Source of the DNA: Clostridia bacterium
Lineage (GTDB): Bacteria > Bacillota > Clostridia > Christensenellales > Borkfalkiaceae
Assembly: GCA_017407325.1 (NCBI GenBank)
Contig: JAFQWV010000028.1
Coordinates: forward strand, 62,001-126,000
Direction: 5' to 3'
Length of the DNA: 64,000 bases
This document shows, in pieces, positions 16,111-23,942 of this stretch. The position numbers were made by a program, and so were the translations under genes. Positions within the stretch are counted from its first letter, which is position 1, and every line of letters starts with the position of its first letter. Below the pieces are notes generated by a model, which was not told where the DNA came from, did no database searches, and worked only from the letters and a program-made list of their open reading frames with translations.

Positions 16111-16893
16111 TCAACTATTCAATTTACAAGCATAATAATAAACAAATTCCATAAGCGTAGGAATTCCCCTTTTTGGACTTACTCTTGCGGTATAATATTT
16201 TGATAAATCATCTATCGGAGTATTAGCCCATGCCACGGAAATTGCATTTTGCATCACCCTTTCTACACTCTTAATAGTTTTTCCGTATTTTTTGCTAATT
16301 TCTGCCTTAAAATCAGCATTAGAATTATTGATGCACGTTAAAATTGCATCAATAAAATATTTGAAAGCAATTGATTTTGGACTAATGCCAATATAATTTA
16401 ATTCGTTTATTATTCTTCGCTTTTGCTTAGATTCAATTTCCTGTGCTAAAACTTGATTTTCTTCAGCTAATTCAGAATTCAAAATTCGTTTGTTATGTAA
16501 CGATTTTTTCATTGAGTATAAAAAGTCAACCACGTTTTTAGCACTATAATCCTCTTGATTCTTACAAAGAATGAAGTCAGCCCCAAGCTCTCTTGCGTAT
16601 TCATACGTAACAGAACTTGTATTGTGTGTTGTAATTAAAACAAATGGAACAATGGGAATGGTTAGTGTATTTAGTTTTCTTAAGAACTCTAACCCATTCC
16701 CATTTCCTTTGTGCAATTCTAAATCCAAAATAATAGCATCTGGTAAACCTTCTTGAACAAGCTCTATCGCTTTAAATATATTATTAGTCGCTCCAATTAG
16801 AAAAATGTCATCTTTTAAATTTATCGCCTGAGTAATTGCTTGACATTCCACGGGATCATCTTCAATTAATAAAATTTTCAATTTCCTTTCCAT
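16111..16893 (-). CDS. Response regulator with Spo0A-type DNA-binding domain
   Basis: Residues 5-125 form a CheY receiver with acidic pocket EDDP (11-14), phospho-acceptor D57 (AIILDLEL), the switch Thr in VLITTH (about 88) and K111. After a coiled linker, residues about 160-258 closely follow the Spo0A C-terminal domain: INELNYIGISPKSIAFKYF, KYGKTIKSVERVMQNAISVA with W after it, and VSPKRGIPTLMEFVYYYACK. It is probably a Spo0A-like paralogue dedicated to the adjacent peptide genes rather than the sporulation master regulator. AAGG sits 8 nt before the ATG. It is followed on the same strand by the AgrC-like kinase. Confidence 0.85.
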   Translation of the reverse strand: MERKLKILLIEDDPVECQAITQAINLKDDIFLIGATNNIFKAIELVQEGLPDAIILDLELHKGNGNGLEFLRKLNTLTIPIVPFVLITTHNTSSVTYEYARELGADFILCKNQEDYSAKNVVDFLYSMKKSLHNKRILNSELAEENQVLAQEIESKQKRRIINELNYIGISPKSIAFKYFIDAILTCINNSNADFKAEISKKYGKTIKSVERVMQNAISVAWANTPIDDLSKYYTARVSPKRGIPTLMEFVYYYACKLNS

Positions 16894-16964
16894 CGCAAAC
16901 CTTAATTATCCTTTTTTAATAATTATACCATAATTAAAAATAAAAACAAGTGAAAAGAACACAA

Positions 16965-17032
16965 AACGACAAAAAGCAACAAAAAATCACCACACTAGAG
17001 TTCAATGTAGAATTATAAAAATATGGTATCAT
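16965..17032 (+). promoter_or_regulatory. Candidate Spo0A-like box and peptide-2 promoter
   Basis: The only clear -10 before peptide 2 is an extended TGGTATCAT (17024-17032). No -35 hexamer stands 17 bp upstream, as expected for an activated promoter. At 16973-16965 the minus strand reads TTTGTCGTT, matching seven of nine positions of the Spo0A box TTTGTCGAA. That the local Spo0A-like regulator acts here is inference. Confidence 0.35.
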
Positions 17033-17093
17033 ACGAAATGTTAAAATATAAAAAGCAAAAGATTCTAACAATAATTATACGGGAGCGTTTAAC

Positions 17094-17195
17094 TTGGCAA
17101 CTATTAATAATTCTACAAAGTTTGATGTGAAATGCGTAAAAAATAGCAACAAAACAACAAAATCCGTATTAGAATTTGACTGGGGTGTTGAATAA
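17094..17195 (+). CDS. Putative 33-aa precursor peptide upstream of the ABC genes
   Basis: TTG at 17094 follows GGGAGCGTTTAAC, a good ribosome site. The peptide begins MATINNSTKFDVKCVKNSNK and ends SVLEFDWGVE. It lies directly before two ABC-permease genes and an M50 protease, separated from them by an attenuator-like hairpin, the usual layout of a precursor peptide expressed in excess over its exporter. One Cys and a C-terminal FDW motif are notable; FDW also occurs in the 15-aa peptide. There is no modification enzyme such as a radical SAM or LanM nearby. Confidence 0.6.
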   Translation: MATINNSTKFDVKCVKNSNKTTKSVLEFDWGVE

Positions 17196-17218
17196 TTTAT
17201 AAAATAAACTGAAAGCTG

Positions 17219-17250
17219 CCCTTAGGAGCATAATCTCCTAAGGGTACCTT
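17219..17250 (+). terminator. Attenuator-like hairpin between peptide 2 and the ABC genes
   Basis: CCCTTAGGAG and CTCCTAAGGG form a 10-bp perfect stem with a 6-nt loop, followed by a weak T-run (TACCTTTTAT). It would lower but not abolish read-through into the transporter genes, raising the peptide-to-exporter ratio. Confidence 0.7.
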
Positions 17251-17274
17251 TTATAAAGTAATAGGTGTTAAATC

Positions 17275-19179
17275 ATGAAAATTAGCAGTTTTAACTTAAA
17301 AAATAAATTTATTTGTTATAAAAATCTTATGTTTGATTTTTCATCTTTTGGCATATATAAAATTAACGGTGAAAATGGAACAGGTAAAACATCTATAATT
17401 GAGAAAATAGTATTCGGCAATTACTCTGTACATTTTGAAGAGGAAATGCATCTTCAATTGTGGAAAAAGAAACGGTATGAACTTTTTACATATATTCCAC
17501 AAGCAACAGCAGATAATAACCTTAATGTTGGTGAGTATATTTGCAAGGGTAATCGCAATATTAAAACTGAAGATGCTCTTTTACTCTTAAACGCTTTTGG
17601 ACTAGATGCGAGTATTGTTTCTCAAAAATTTAAAATTCTTTCCGGTGGAGAAAAGAAAAAAATACAAATAATAAGTGGTTTATTGAAAGATACGCCGTAT
17701 ATTTTTCTTGACGAACCTACAAATAATTTGGATAACGCCTCAGTTGATTGTTTAAACAAAATATTAGATAAACTCAAATATAATAAAACTATAATTTTAA
17801 TCTCACATGATGAGCGATTAGCACACTCAGTAATTACAGAATATTGCTTAGATGGTAAAAGTTTATATTCTGTTAAAAAACAAGCACATTGTGTAAATAA
17901 AGAATGCTGTAAAAACATAGAAATATCGACTAAAAAAGTTTATAGTAAGAAGCTTTCTTTTTTTAAAATCCTTGCGCCTGTTTTGCGAAATTACGGACAA
18001 ATAGTAACAACGTGCATTTTAAGTTGTGTGTTTGTTTTACTTTCATTATATGCTAATTATGAATTTAAGAATGGTTTAAATGAAGATATTCCTATAAAAG
18101 AAAATATTGTTTTGGTTCAAGGAAGTACCAATTTTGATGAGGAACTACTTTCTTATTATTTAAAGGGCGAACATATAAGTGTTGATGAAGCGCTACAATC
18201 CAGATATTTAAATCTCAATGATATATATGAAGATATAAGTAAATTGGAAGGTATCGAAAAAATCTACATAACAGACGTAAAATATCAAGCAGAAATAGAA
18301 TCAATGATAGCAAATGGTACTATAGGTAATGAACTTCATTTTGTTTCTTGCCCCCAAGAGTATGTACAAGACTGTTGGGATTATAGTATTGTTGATTACG
18401 GATTAAGTATGTTGCAAGGACAGTTCCCAAAAGATGGCGAACTAGAAGTTGCACTTTCAAAAAATTTGTTATGCACTTACTTTGGTTATACAGATGCAAC
18501 TGTTTGTAATGCAATTGGTGATAGTGTTAGCCTATCTATTTGTGGCATTGAAAAACTTTATAGAATAGTCGGATTTACTTACTTCGACTATGTCTTAGTT
18601 TCTTATAATGAAGATGTCAACTTTGGAATCTATTGTTATGATGAGTCTACATTTGGAGAATTTGGGATGGCGCAGATTCAATTTGAAACGGACAGGGATG
18701 GGTGGCCGGCAATGATCCGTGAGTCTATTATATTAACTGCTCAAGGATATGAAGCCAAAATTCTAAATCATTTAGTAACACATTATCCTGCGGGTGATTT
18801 TCTTTCCCACCACTATTGTGTTGTATGGGCAAAAACATTCAATACAAAAAGATTTATAGATGTGCTTATTCCCAATTTAATAATTGCAGTTATTCTTTCC
18901 ATAGCTTTTATAATCATTAATCATTACGCCATTAAGTATAACTTTGCATTGTTATGGGATTATGGAAACTACTATATCAATAGAAATAAAATGAAACTGA
19001 TTTACTGTGTCTTGTCGTTATCTCTATATCTATTGATTGCGCTGTTAGCTATAATTCTAAATTATTTAATTAGTCCTTATGCTTATATGAGTAGTTGGTA
19101 TTTAATAATAGATAGTTGTATCACGCTTGTTCCTTTAGGCATATCTTATTTTATAAAAAAAGGAAAATGGAAGTTTTAA
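17275..19179 (+). CDS. ABC ATPase-permease fusion, peptide exporter half 1
   Basis: Residues 1-210 are a compact ABC ATPase: Walker A GENGTGKTS (about 34-42), signature LSGGEKKKI (about 123-131), Walker B YIFLDEPTNNLD (about 142-153) and H-loop SHDER (about 178-182). One membrane segment (ILSCVFVLLSLYANY, about 250), a long outside domain of about 270 residues and three membrane segments near the C-terminus follow, the MacB/FtsX order of parts. With the next gene it probably forms a heterodimeric exporter of the small peptides, or an immunity pump. Confidence 0.8.
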   Translation: MKISSFNLKNKFICYKNLMFDFSSFGIYKINGENGTGKTSIIEKIVFGNYSVHFEEEMHLQLWKKKRYELFTYIPQATADNNLNVGEYICKGNRNIKTEDALLLLNAFGLDASIVSQKFKILSGGEKKKIQIISGLLKDTPYIFLDEPTNNLDNASVDCLNKILDKLKYNKTIILISHDERLAHSVITEYCLDGKSLYSVKKQAHCVNKECCKNIEISTKKVYSKKLSFFKILAPVLRNYGQIVTTCILSCVFVLLSLYANYEFKNGLNEDIPIKENIVLVQGSTNFDEELLSYYLKGEHISVDEALQSRYLNLNDIYEDISKLEGIEKIYITDVKYQAEIESMIANGTIGNELHFVSCPQEYVQDCWDYSIVDYGLSMLQGQFPKDGELEVALSKNLLCTYFGYTDATVCNAIGDSVSLSICGIEKLYRIVGFTYFDYVLVSYNEDVNFGIYCYDESTFGEFGMAQIQFETDRDGWPAMIRESIILTAQGYEAKILNHLVTHYPAGDFLSHHYCVVWAKTFNTKRFIDVLIPNLIIAVILSIAFIIINHYAIKYNFALLWDYGNYYINRNKMKLIYCVLSLSLYLLIALLAIILNYLISPYAYMSSWYLIIDSCITLVPLGISYFIKKGKWKF

Positions 19180-19180
19180 A

Positions 19181-20923
19181 ATGCAATTGTATTATGATGA
19201 TATTGCCATAAAGAAAAAGTTGCTGCTTAACGGAAGCAGCTTATTAGTCCCAGAAACAGGAATTACTATAATTCAAGGGAAAAATGGCTGTGGAAAGACC
19301 CTGTTATTAAAAAATATATTTTCTAATAATAAAAATTCTGACAAATCAATAGTATTTATAGATCAAAATAATAATAGTATTTTGACAGGTGTAAATGTAC
19401 TTCAAAATATATCTATGTCTAGTGATATAAATATAAATGATAAGATAAAACAACAACTCCAGAATTGGGGATATGATTATTTATTAGAGCATTCATCCTC
19501 CAAACTCAGTGGTGGTGAAAAACGCTTAGTCAATTTATTTAGGGGCATTTTATCTTCAGGAAAAATACTCCTTATTGATGAACCGACAAATGATCTTGAC
19601 AATGCTACAGTAAATAGAATAAAGCAATTATTTCAAGAGTTATCAAACTATAAACAACTAATAATCATAACGCACGACGATAGAATTATTTTAGACGGAA
19701 GCACAATTTACGAAATATTCGAAAAAAATATTATCAATCTCTCGACTGCGTTAACGGCTCTTGACGATTCTGAAAATCCTATAAAGCACACTATGACTAT
19801 TGTAACTCATAGAGATAATAAATTTTTAAATAAAGTTTTTCATTTAAACTTTATTTCTATTATTTTTGCGCTGATATTTTTTTTGGTTTCTATATTTCAG
19901 TTAGTAAATTATAATGATAACAGTTTAACGGATAATCTGAAACATATAAAAGAAAATCAAATTAATCTATATAATACTCTATCGATATCGGTAAATGATA
20001 GAATATTCGACGGCGTATATCCATTAGCAACAGTTGATTTGTTATACGATGATAATCCATTTACGCAATTACGAAAATTTAATGCTGTAAAAAAATTATC
20101 ATCGCAAAGTAATAATACAAATATTACTTTTAATTTGAATATTCCAAGCTCTGAATCGTATACTGTTTATCCATTTGAATTTTATGATGTTGCAAACAAA
20201 AAAACTTATTTTACTTTAGATTTATATCTTCAAAAATATTATGATACAAATTGGGATGTTGCAACCGTAGATACGACCGCAGTATTTGATTTGCCTTTTG
20301 AAATCACTTACACAGAAAAACCACCAATTTACAACTTTAACCCACAAAAATTTTTAGATTGTGCTAAAATATTAGAAGAAAAGACTTCTTCATCTGGACA
20401 AAAATTGGAACTGGTTTGTATTGTCATTGTCTTAAATAATAATTATTCATGTAAAGAATTTTACAATTCAACAGCTTTTAAAGATATTAATATTAATAAT
20501 AATTTAATTTGTTCTAATGAGGTAATAAATTGTATTTTAGAGGTATCTCAGTTTAAAAACATAACCGACAGTTGTTTGGTTTTAATGGTTACGGCAATAG
20601 CTTTAGTATTATTTGATACTCTTTTTCTAATATTGCTATTAAGATTGTTTAAAAACAGAATCTTTATTGTAAAAAATTATGCTTATAAAAGAGAGGACGT
20701 AATTACAGCCGCGTTAAAGAAAATAAATAATCGTTACCCTAAATTGCTTATTTTATTCATATTTATCATTATAAACTTTATTATTTGTAGAAATTTTATT
20801 TTTTTTAATATCAATTGGTTATTTTCTATATTTATGACACTATTTTTGGCTTTTAACTATTGGTGTGCTAATAGTGTTATAAGATTAATGATTCAAAAAT
20901 ACTTTAAGTGGGAAGCAAGATGA
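19181..20923 (+). CDS. ABC ATPase-permease fusion, peptide exporter half 2
   Basis: This has the same architecture as the preceding gene: Walker A GKNGCGKTL (about 33-41), signature LSGGEKRLV (about 107-115), Walker B ILLIDEPTNDLD and H-loop THDDR. A membrane segment at about 225-245, a large outside region and three C-terminal membrane segments follow. It starts one base after the stop of its partner, with AAAAGG upstream, so the two are translationally coupled. The two halves share layout but only modest sequence similarity, as in heterodimeric transporters. Confidence 0.8.
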   Translation: MQLYYDDIAIKKKLLLNGSSLLVPETGITIIQGKNGCGKTLLLKNIFSNNKNSDKSIVFIDQNNNSILTGVNVLQNISMSSDININDKIKQQLQNWGYDYLLEHSSSKLSGGEKRLVNLFRGILSSGKILLIDEPTNDLDNATVNRIKQLFQELSNYKQLIIITHDDRIILDGSTIYEIFEKNIINLSTALTALDDSENPIKHTMTIVTHRDNKFLNKVFHLNFISIIFALIFFLVSIFQLVNYNDNSLTDNLKHIKENQINLYNTLSISVNDRIFDGVYPLATVDLLYDDNPFTQLRKFNAVKKLSSQSNNTNITFNLNIPSSESYTVYPFEFYDVANKKTYFTLDLYLQKYYDTNWDVATVDTTAVFDLPFEITYTEKPPIYNFNPQKFLDCAKILEEKTSSSGQKLELVCIVIVLNNNYSCKEFYNSTAFKDININNNLICSNEVINCILEVSQFKNITDSCLVLMVTAIALVLFDTLFLILLLRLFKNRIFIVKNYAYKREDVITAALKKINNRYPKLLILFIFIIINFIICRNFIFFNINWLFSIFMTLFLAFNYWCANSVIRLMIQKYFKWEAR

Positions 20924-21354
20924 TTTTTTTTAAAACTATTTTTGTAATATATGTTACATACAGCATATCAGTAATTCTTCATGAGTTAGCTCATTTCATA
21001 TGCGCTAAGTTAATGCGTTTAAAAAATGTGGATATTTATATAGGCGAAAAATTTTTAGCTATCAATATAAAGCGTTTCCATTTTTCTCCATTAATTACCA
21101 GCGGGTATGTTGAGTTTGATTTAAATAGTTTAATAATAAAAAAGAATTGGCAAATAATAATATTTTATATGGCGGGAGCATTTGCAAATATATTAATTAT
21201 TCTAATTTCTTTAATAATTATGCCTTATACGAAGTATTCTATTTACATTGTTTTAGTTAATGTGTTTTGCGTATTAACCAATCTATTCCCTCTAAAAAAA
21301 TTACATAATGATTTTGGCAATTGTTTTCTTGTTTTTGGTAAAAAAAGAACATAG
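20920..21354 (+). CDS. M50 (site-2-protease-like) membrane metalloprotease
   Basis: The 144-aa protein has the zinc motif HELAH (ILHELAHFICAKLMRL) in the first membrane helix, a central AGAFANIL segment equivalent to the S2P (S/A)GPxAN motif, and NLFPLKKLHNDFG, where the Asp fits the third zinc ligand (NxxPxxxLDG). It starts with an ATGA overlap onto the second ABC gene, so I prefer ATG 20920 to a GTG at 20908. By analogy with YydH in the yydFGHIJ operon it may trim or release the exported peptide. Confidence 0.78.
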   Translation: MIFFKTIFVIYVTYSISVILHELAHFICAKLMRLKNVDIYIGEKFLAINIKRFHFSPLITSGYVEFDLNSLIIKKNWQIIIFYMAGAFANILIILISLIIMPYTKYSIYIVLVNVFCVLTNLFPLKKLHNDFGNCFLVFGKKRT

Positions 21355-21539
21355 TCAATGGCTTACTTGCTATTCAAAAATCAGAAAAAATAGAAAACTC
21401 CGTTCTTACCAACCTAATAAAAGCAAAAGCAAATACCGAAATGGCTTTAAACAATTTAATTAGTGCAGCGGATCAAGTTTGCTTCTATTCATATTTAGCG
21501 CATTTCCACTTATTTCATTTTCAAAGAAAAAACCTATAG
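21354..21539 (+). pseudogene. Unrecognised reading-frame remnant
   Basis: After the M50 gene an open frame reads NGLLAIQKSEKIENSVLTNL and on to LNNLISAADQ before a stop at 21539, but it has no start codon or ribosome site. It looks like the decayed tail of a helical protein. I could not assign a family. Confidence 0.3.
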
Positions 21540-21546
21540 ATATAAT
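21519..21546 (+). promoter_or_regulatory. Promoter before peptide 3
   Basis: TTTCAA (21519-21524), a 16-bp spacer and TATAAT (21541-21546). Only five bases separate the -10 box from the first ATG. Confidence 0.45.
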
Positions 21547-21551
21547 AAAGG

Positions 21552-21626
21552 ATGAAAAATAAAATGAAACAACACATTATATCTAATTTAACTTATAGTT
21601 ATAATTGGGAAACTATTATCTTTTAA
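21552..21626 (+). CDS. Putative 20-24-aa peptide upstream of the membrane-protein cluster
   Basis: The frame starts at ATG 21552 (MKNKMKQHIISNLTYSYN, then WETIIF) or at ATG 21564. For the second start, AAAGG lies 11 nt upstream. It stops 12 bp before the next gene, which has its own AAAAGGAG site. The YNW triplet resembles the FDW of the other two peptides. It may be a third signal or toxin peptide; support is limited. Confidence 0.4.
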   Translation: MKNKMKQHIISNLTYSYNWETIIF

Positions 21627-21638
21627 AAAGGAGTCAAT

Positions 21639-22049
21639 ATGAATAAAACTTTAAAAATCCTTTTTAACTTATTATCTATATTATCTATCATATTGCTAAT
21701 TAGCATGACATTTGCAAGAATCTCTTCTTATTCAATATTAAAAGAGGCTTATCCAAATGACACACTAAACGCCAAATTTTTTCTTTTAAAAATTTTTAGA
21801 GAAATAAGCTTCTGGGGTTTAACAATTTTACCAATTATTTTTTCAACTACCAAAATAATAGAATTTCGCAATAATCAAAATATATTATTTTTCATTATTC
21901 AAAATTCAATACTGGTCATGTTTTTTATTGTGTTGTACTTTATATGCCAAGCTGTTCAAGTTGTTTTATTTTTTATTATATTTCTAATCCAGTTAAGCTC
22001 TAATTTATTAGCATTATTTTATTGGAATAAACAAAAAATCAAACATTAA
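21639..22049 (+). CDS. Small four-helix membrane protein (YPNDTLN family), candidate immunity protein
   Basis: The 136-aa hydrophobic protein has four predicted membrane segments. Residues about 37-63 (AYPNDTLNAKFFLLKIFREI) recur almost unchanged in the gene at 23160-23594 (EYPNDTLNQAYFTMKIFRSI), so the two are paralogues. AAAAGGAG precedes the ATG. Small paralogous membrane proteins behind peptide and exporter genes often confer self-immunity; that role here is inference. Confidence 0.65.
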   Translation: MNKTLKILFNLLSILSIILLISMTFARISSYSILKEAYPNDTLNAKFFLLKIFREISFWGLTILPIIFSTTKIIEFRNNQNILFFIIQNSILVMFFIVLYFICQAVQVVLFFIIFLIQLSSNLLALFYWNKQKIKH

Positions 22050-22097
22050 AATATAAAGTTAATACATAACTATATTAAGTCATTTGATATTTTTAAC
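22048..22097 (+). repeat. 50-bp intergenic direct repeat, copy 1
   Basis: It begins AAAATATAAAGTTAATACAT and ends TTGATATTTTTAAC. The second copy at 22599-22648 has one mismatch. Each copy begins at the end of a small membrane-protein gene, which points to module duplication. Confidence 0.85.
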
Positions 22098-22135
22098 ATT
22101 CCGTCATGGTTTGGTTTTTAAAACGGAGGTTAAGT

Positions 22136-22591
22136 ATGAAAAAGAATATAATAACAATTTCAACTACATTAGTTTTGATATTAGTAGTAGTATATTTTAT
22201 AGCAAGATGCTCAATTACAATGAAAAATATAATAATAAATAAAAAATATTATGATATTTACACGTATAGATTAGCTAAAAATATTTCTTTTTTGCAGATA
22301 TATACTCTAATATCAACAATATTTTGCATTTTAACATTAGCTACCTACTTTATTTTTATTGAAAAATTTAACTATAAAAACAAATGGATAAAACTTGTGT
22401 TAAAAGGCGAACTACCATTTGCATTTTCGGCAATTATATTTCAAATAATTTGTTATATAGTTTTAGCAACAATGCCAGTTGGAATGCCATTTTTAATTGT
22501 TGCAGGAACTATATTGCTATTATTTAATTTTTATCCTGGAGTATTTTTTATTTTTAATTTTTTTGCCGCTTTCTCAAAAACAAAAAATTAA
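22136..22591 (+). CDS. Small membrane protein in the peptide island
   Basis: A 151-aa protein with four hydrophobic segments (for example TTLVLILVVVYFIARCS and TLISTIFCILTLATYFIF). AACGGAGG lies about 7 nt before the ATG at 22136; an in-frame start 30 bp earlier lacks a site. I recognise no domain. It is flanked by the two copies of the 50-bp repeat and is probably part of the immunity or accessory module. Confidence 0.65.
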   Translation: MKKNIITISTTLVLILVVVYFIARCSITMKNIIINKKYYDIYTYRLAKNISFLQIYTLISTIFCILTLATYFIFIEKFNYKNKWIKLVLKGELPFAFSAIIFQIICYIVLATMPVGMPFLIVAGTILLLFNFYPGVFFIFNFFAAFSKTKN

Positions 22592-22598
22592 TAAGCAC

Positions 22599-22648
22599 AA
22601 AATATAAATTTAATACATAACTATATTAAGTCATTTGATATTTTTAAC
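22599..22648 (+). repeat. 50-bp intergenic direct repeat, copy 2
   Basis: It matches 22048-22097 with one substitution. The preceding gene end (AATTAATAAGCACAAAATA) is also repeated at the end of the next gene near 23141-23159. Confidence 0.85.
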
Positions 22649-22716
22649 TGGGCATCATTATTGCCATAATAGAATCTCTTTAAATAATAACTTAGAACAT
22701 TTTAGGAAGGTTAAAC

Positions 22717-23160
22717 ATGAAAACCACTTATCGAATAATATTGGTAGGATTAATTTTGTTCCATTGTTATTGGATTATAAGAACATCGCTATCAATTAAA
22801 GATACTCTAACGCTATATAATTATTTTTCAAATGAGGATGTAAATATCTTACTTAGCAATAATCTTTCTCATCTATTTTGTTTTGTTATGTGGTTCATTA
22901 TTAGTGTGAATATATTTCTTCTATCTTTTTTAAACAATAAAAAAGTAAACACATTAATTTATAAACCTAAAGCCCAACTAATTTCCTCTATGTGCATATT
23001 AATTTTAAGCTTCTTAGTATTTTTTATATTTAATAAAAATATGGGTTTAATTACCATCATATCGTCAGCTTGTATCGCATTCTTGTTGATTATTTTAATT
23101 ATCAACACAATAACACTTATAAAACGAATAACATTCAAAAAATTAATAAGCACAAAATAA
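22717..23160 (+). CDS. Small membrane protein in the peptide island
   Basis: A 147-aa protein with about four membrane helices (FVMWFIISVNIFLLSFL, ISSMCILILSFLVFFIF, ACIAFLLIILIINTITLI). AGGAAGG precedes the ATG. The stop codon overlaps the next gene's ATG by one base. Family unknown; by position it is an accessory or immunity protein. Confidence 0.65.
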   Translation: MKTTYRIILVGLILFHCYWIIRTSLSIKDTLTLYNYFSNEDVNILLSNNLSHLFCFVMWFIISVNIFLLSFLNNKKVNTLIYKPKAQLISSMCILILSFLVFFIFNKNMGLITIISSACIAFLLIILIINTITLIKRITFKKLISTK

Positions 23161-23594
23161 TGAGTAATAAAATAATGAGTAATAAAAAAGAAAAAATAAT
23201 CAAATTTTTTATAGAATTCTTTTTTTGGTTTGGCATTGTAATTGGGGCATCTGCAGTAGTTTTTCGCATTTGTTCACTAAACTTTTTAAAAATGGAGTAT
23301 CCTAACGATACACTAAATCAAGCATATTTTACAATGAAAATTTTTCGCTCAATTTCCCTATGGAGTTTAACCCTTTTGCCGTTAGCAAGTATGTTAAAAA
23401 GAAACTTATCAAAAAATATGCCAAGGTTAACTATTTTTCAAATTGCTTTGCAAGTTATATTTATAGTTTTAATAGTTATTTTGCATAACAAGTGTTTGTT
23501 TATTCCTTTTTACATTACGTTTAGTATACAAGCGTTTTTTGCTGTTATAATTATTGTTTACAATTTACTTATTGTAAAAAAGACAAAGATTTAA
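23160..23594 (+). CDS. Small membrane protein, paralogue of the gene at 21639 (YPNDTLN family)
   Basis: The start MSNKIMSNKK contains a duplicated ATGAGTAATAAAA, so either ATG (23160 or 23175) could be used. The protein has four membrane segments and the motif EYPNDTLNQAYFTMKIFRSI followed by SLWSLTLLP, shared with 21639-22049. There is no independent ribosome site, so translation is coupled to the preceding gene through the TAATG overlap. Confidence 0.65.
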   Translation: MSNKIMSNKKEKIIKFFIEFFFWFGIVIGASAVVFRICSLNFLKMEYPNDTLNQAYFTMKIFRSISLWSLTLLPLASMLKRNLSKNMPRLTIFQIALQVIFIVLIVILHNKCLFIPFYITFSIQAFFAVIIIVYNLLIVKKTKI

Positions 23595-23658
23595 CTATTG
23601 AAATAATTAATAGGCAAATAAGTCGATTATTGAGCGTTTTAACCAATTATATACAAAA

Positions 23659-23690
23659 AAGAGCGTTATAAAAACATAACGCTCTTTTTA
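23659..23690 (+). terminator. Terminator of the membrane-protein cluster
   Basis: AAGAGCGTTAT and ATAACGCTCTT form an 11-bp stem followed by a T-run. It marks the right end of the peptide island. Confidence 0.85.
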
Positions 23691-23699
23691 TTACACGTA

Positions 23700-23753
23700 A
23701 AAACCCCAGTAGAATAAGTAGTTCTACTGGGGTTTGGACTGGTGACCCCTACG
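23700..23753. repeat. att-like copy of the tRNA-Glu 3' end and terminator (island left boundary)
   Basis: The hairpin AACCCCAGTAGAA/TTCTACTGGGGTT and GACTGGTGACCCCTACG repeat the sequence at 29008-29062, which is the true terminator and 3' end (minus strand) of tRNA-Glu. Direct repetition of a tRNA 3' end on both sides of a gene cluster is the classical mark of site-specific integration. Confidence 0.8.
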
Positions 23754-23867
23754 GAATAGATGTTTTGGAAAACGCCAATGCGTTTTGTTTGAAACAAGTT
23801 TCAAAACCAAAAATCACCAATTATATATTACTTTACTTGCTTTCGCAAGTTAGTTCGATTCTCGTAG
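23749..23867. other. Probable inverted segment next to the att copy
   Basis: The segment is bounded by CTACG (23749-23753) and CGTAG (23863-23867). Its right end reads AGTTCGATTCTCGTAG in plus orientation, which is the missing T-arm of tRNA-Glu. Inverting the segment would give GACCCCTACGAGAATCGAAC, extending the att repeat to match the intact tRNA at 29053-29072. No gene is visible inside. Confidence 0.6.
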
Positions 23868-23870
23868 ACA

Positions 23871-23910
23871 ATGAAAAAAGTAACAGCCGTTTGACTGTTA
23901 CTTTTTTCAT
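23871..23910 (-). terminator. Terminator at the end of the restriction-modification operon
   Basis: ATGAAAAAAGTAACAG and CTGTTACTTTTTTCAT are perfectly complementary around an 8-nt loop, with T-runs on both strands, 33 bp after the last stop codon of the leftward operon. Confidence 0.85.
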
Positions 23911-23942
23911 TGGTGAGCCAATTTGAGCGTAAAACGAACAAT

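Noticed and set aside
14515-21354. Lantibiotic or sactipeptide cluster
   Set aside because: No LanB/C/M, radical SAM or YcaO gene is present between the regulator and transporter genes, so a modified-peptide class cannot be claimed.
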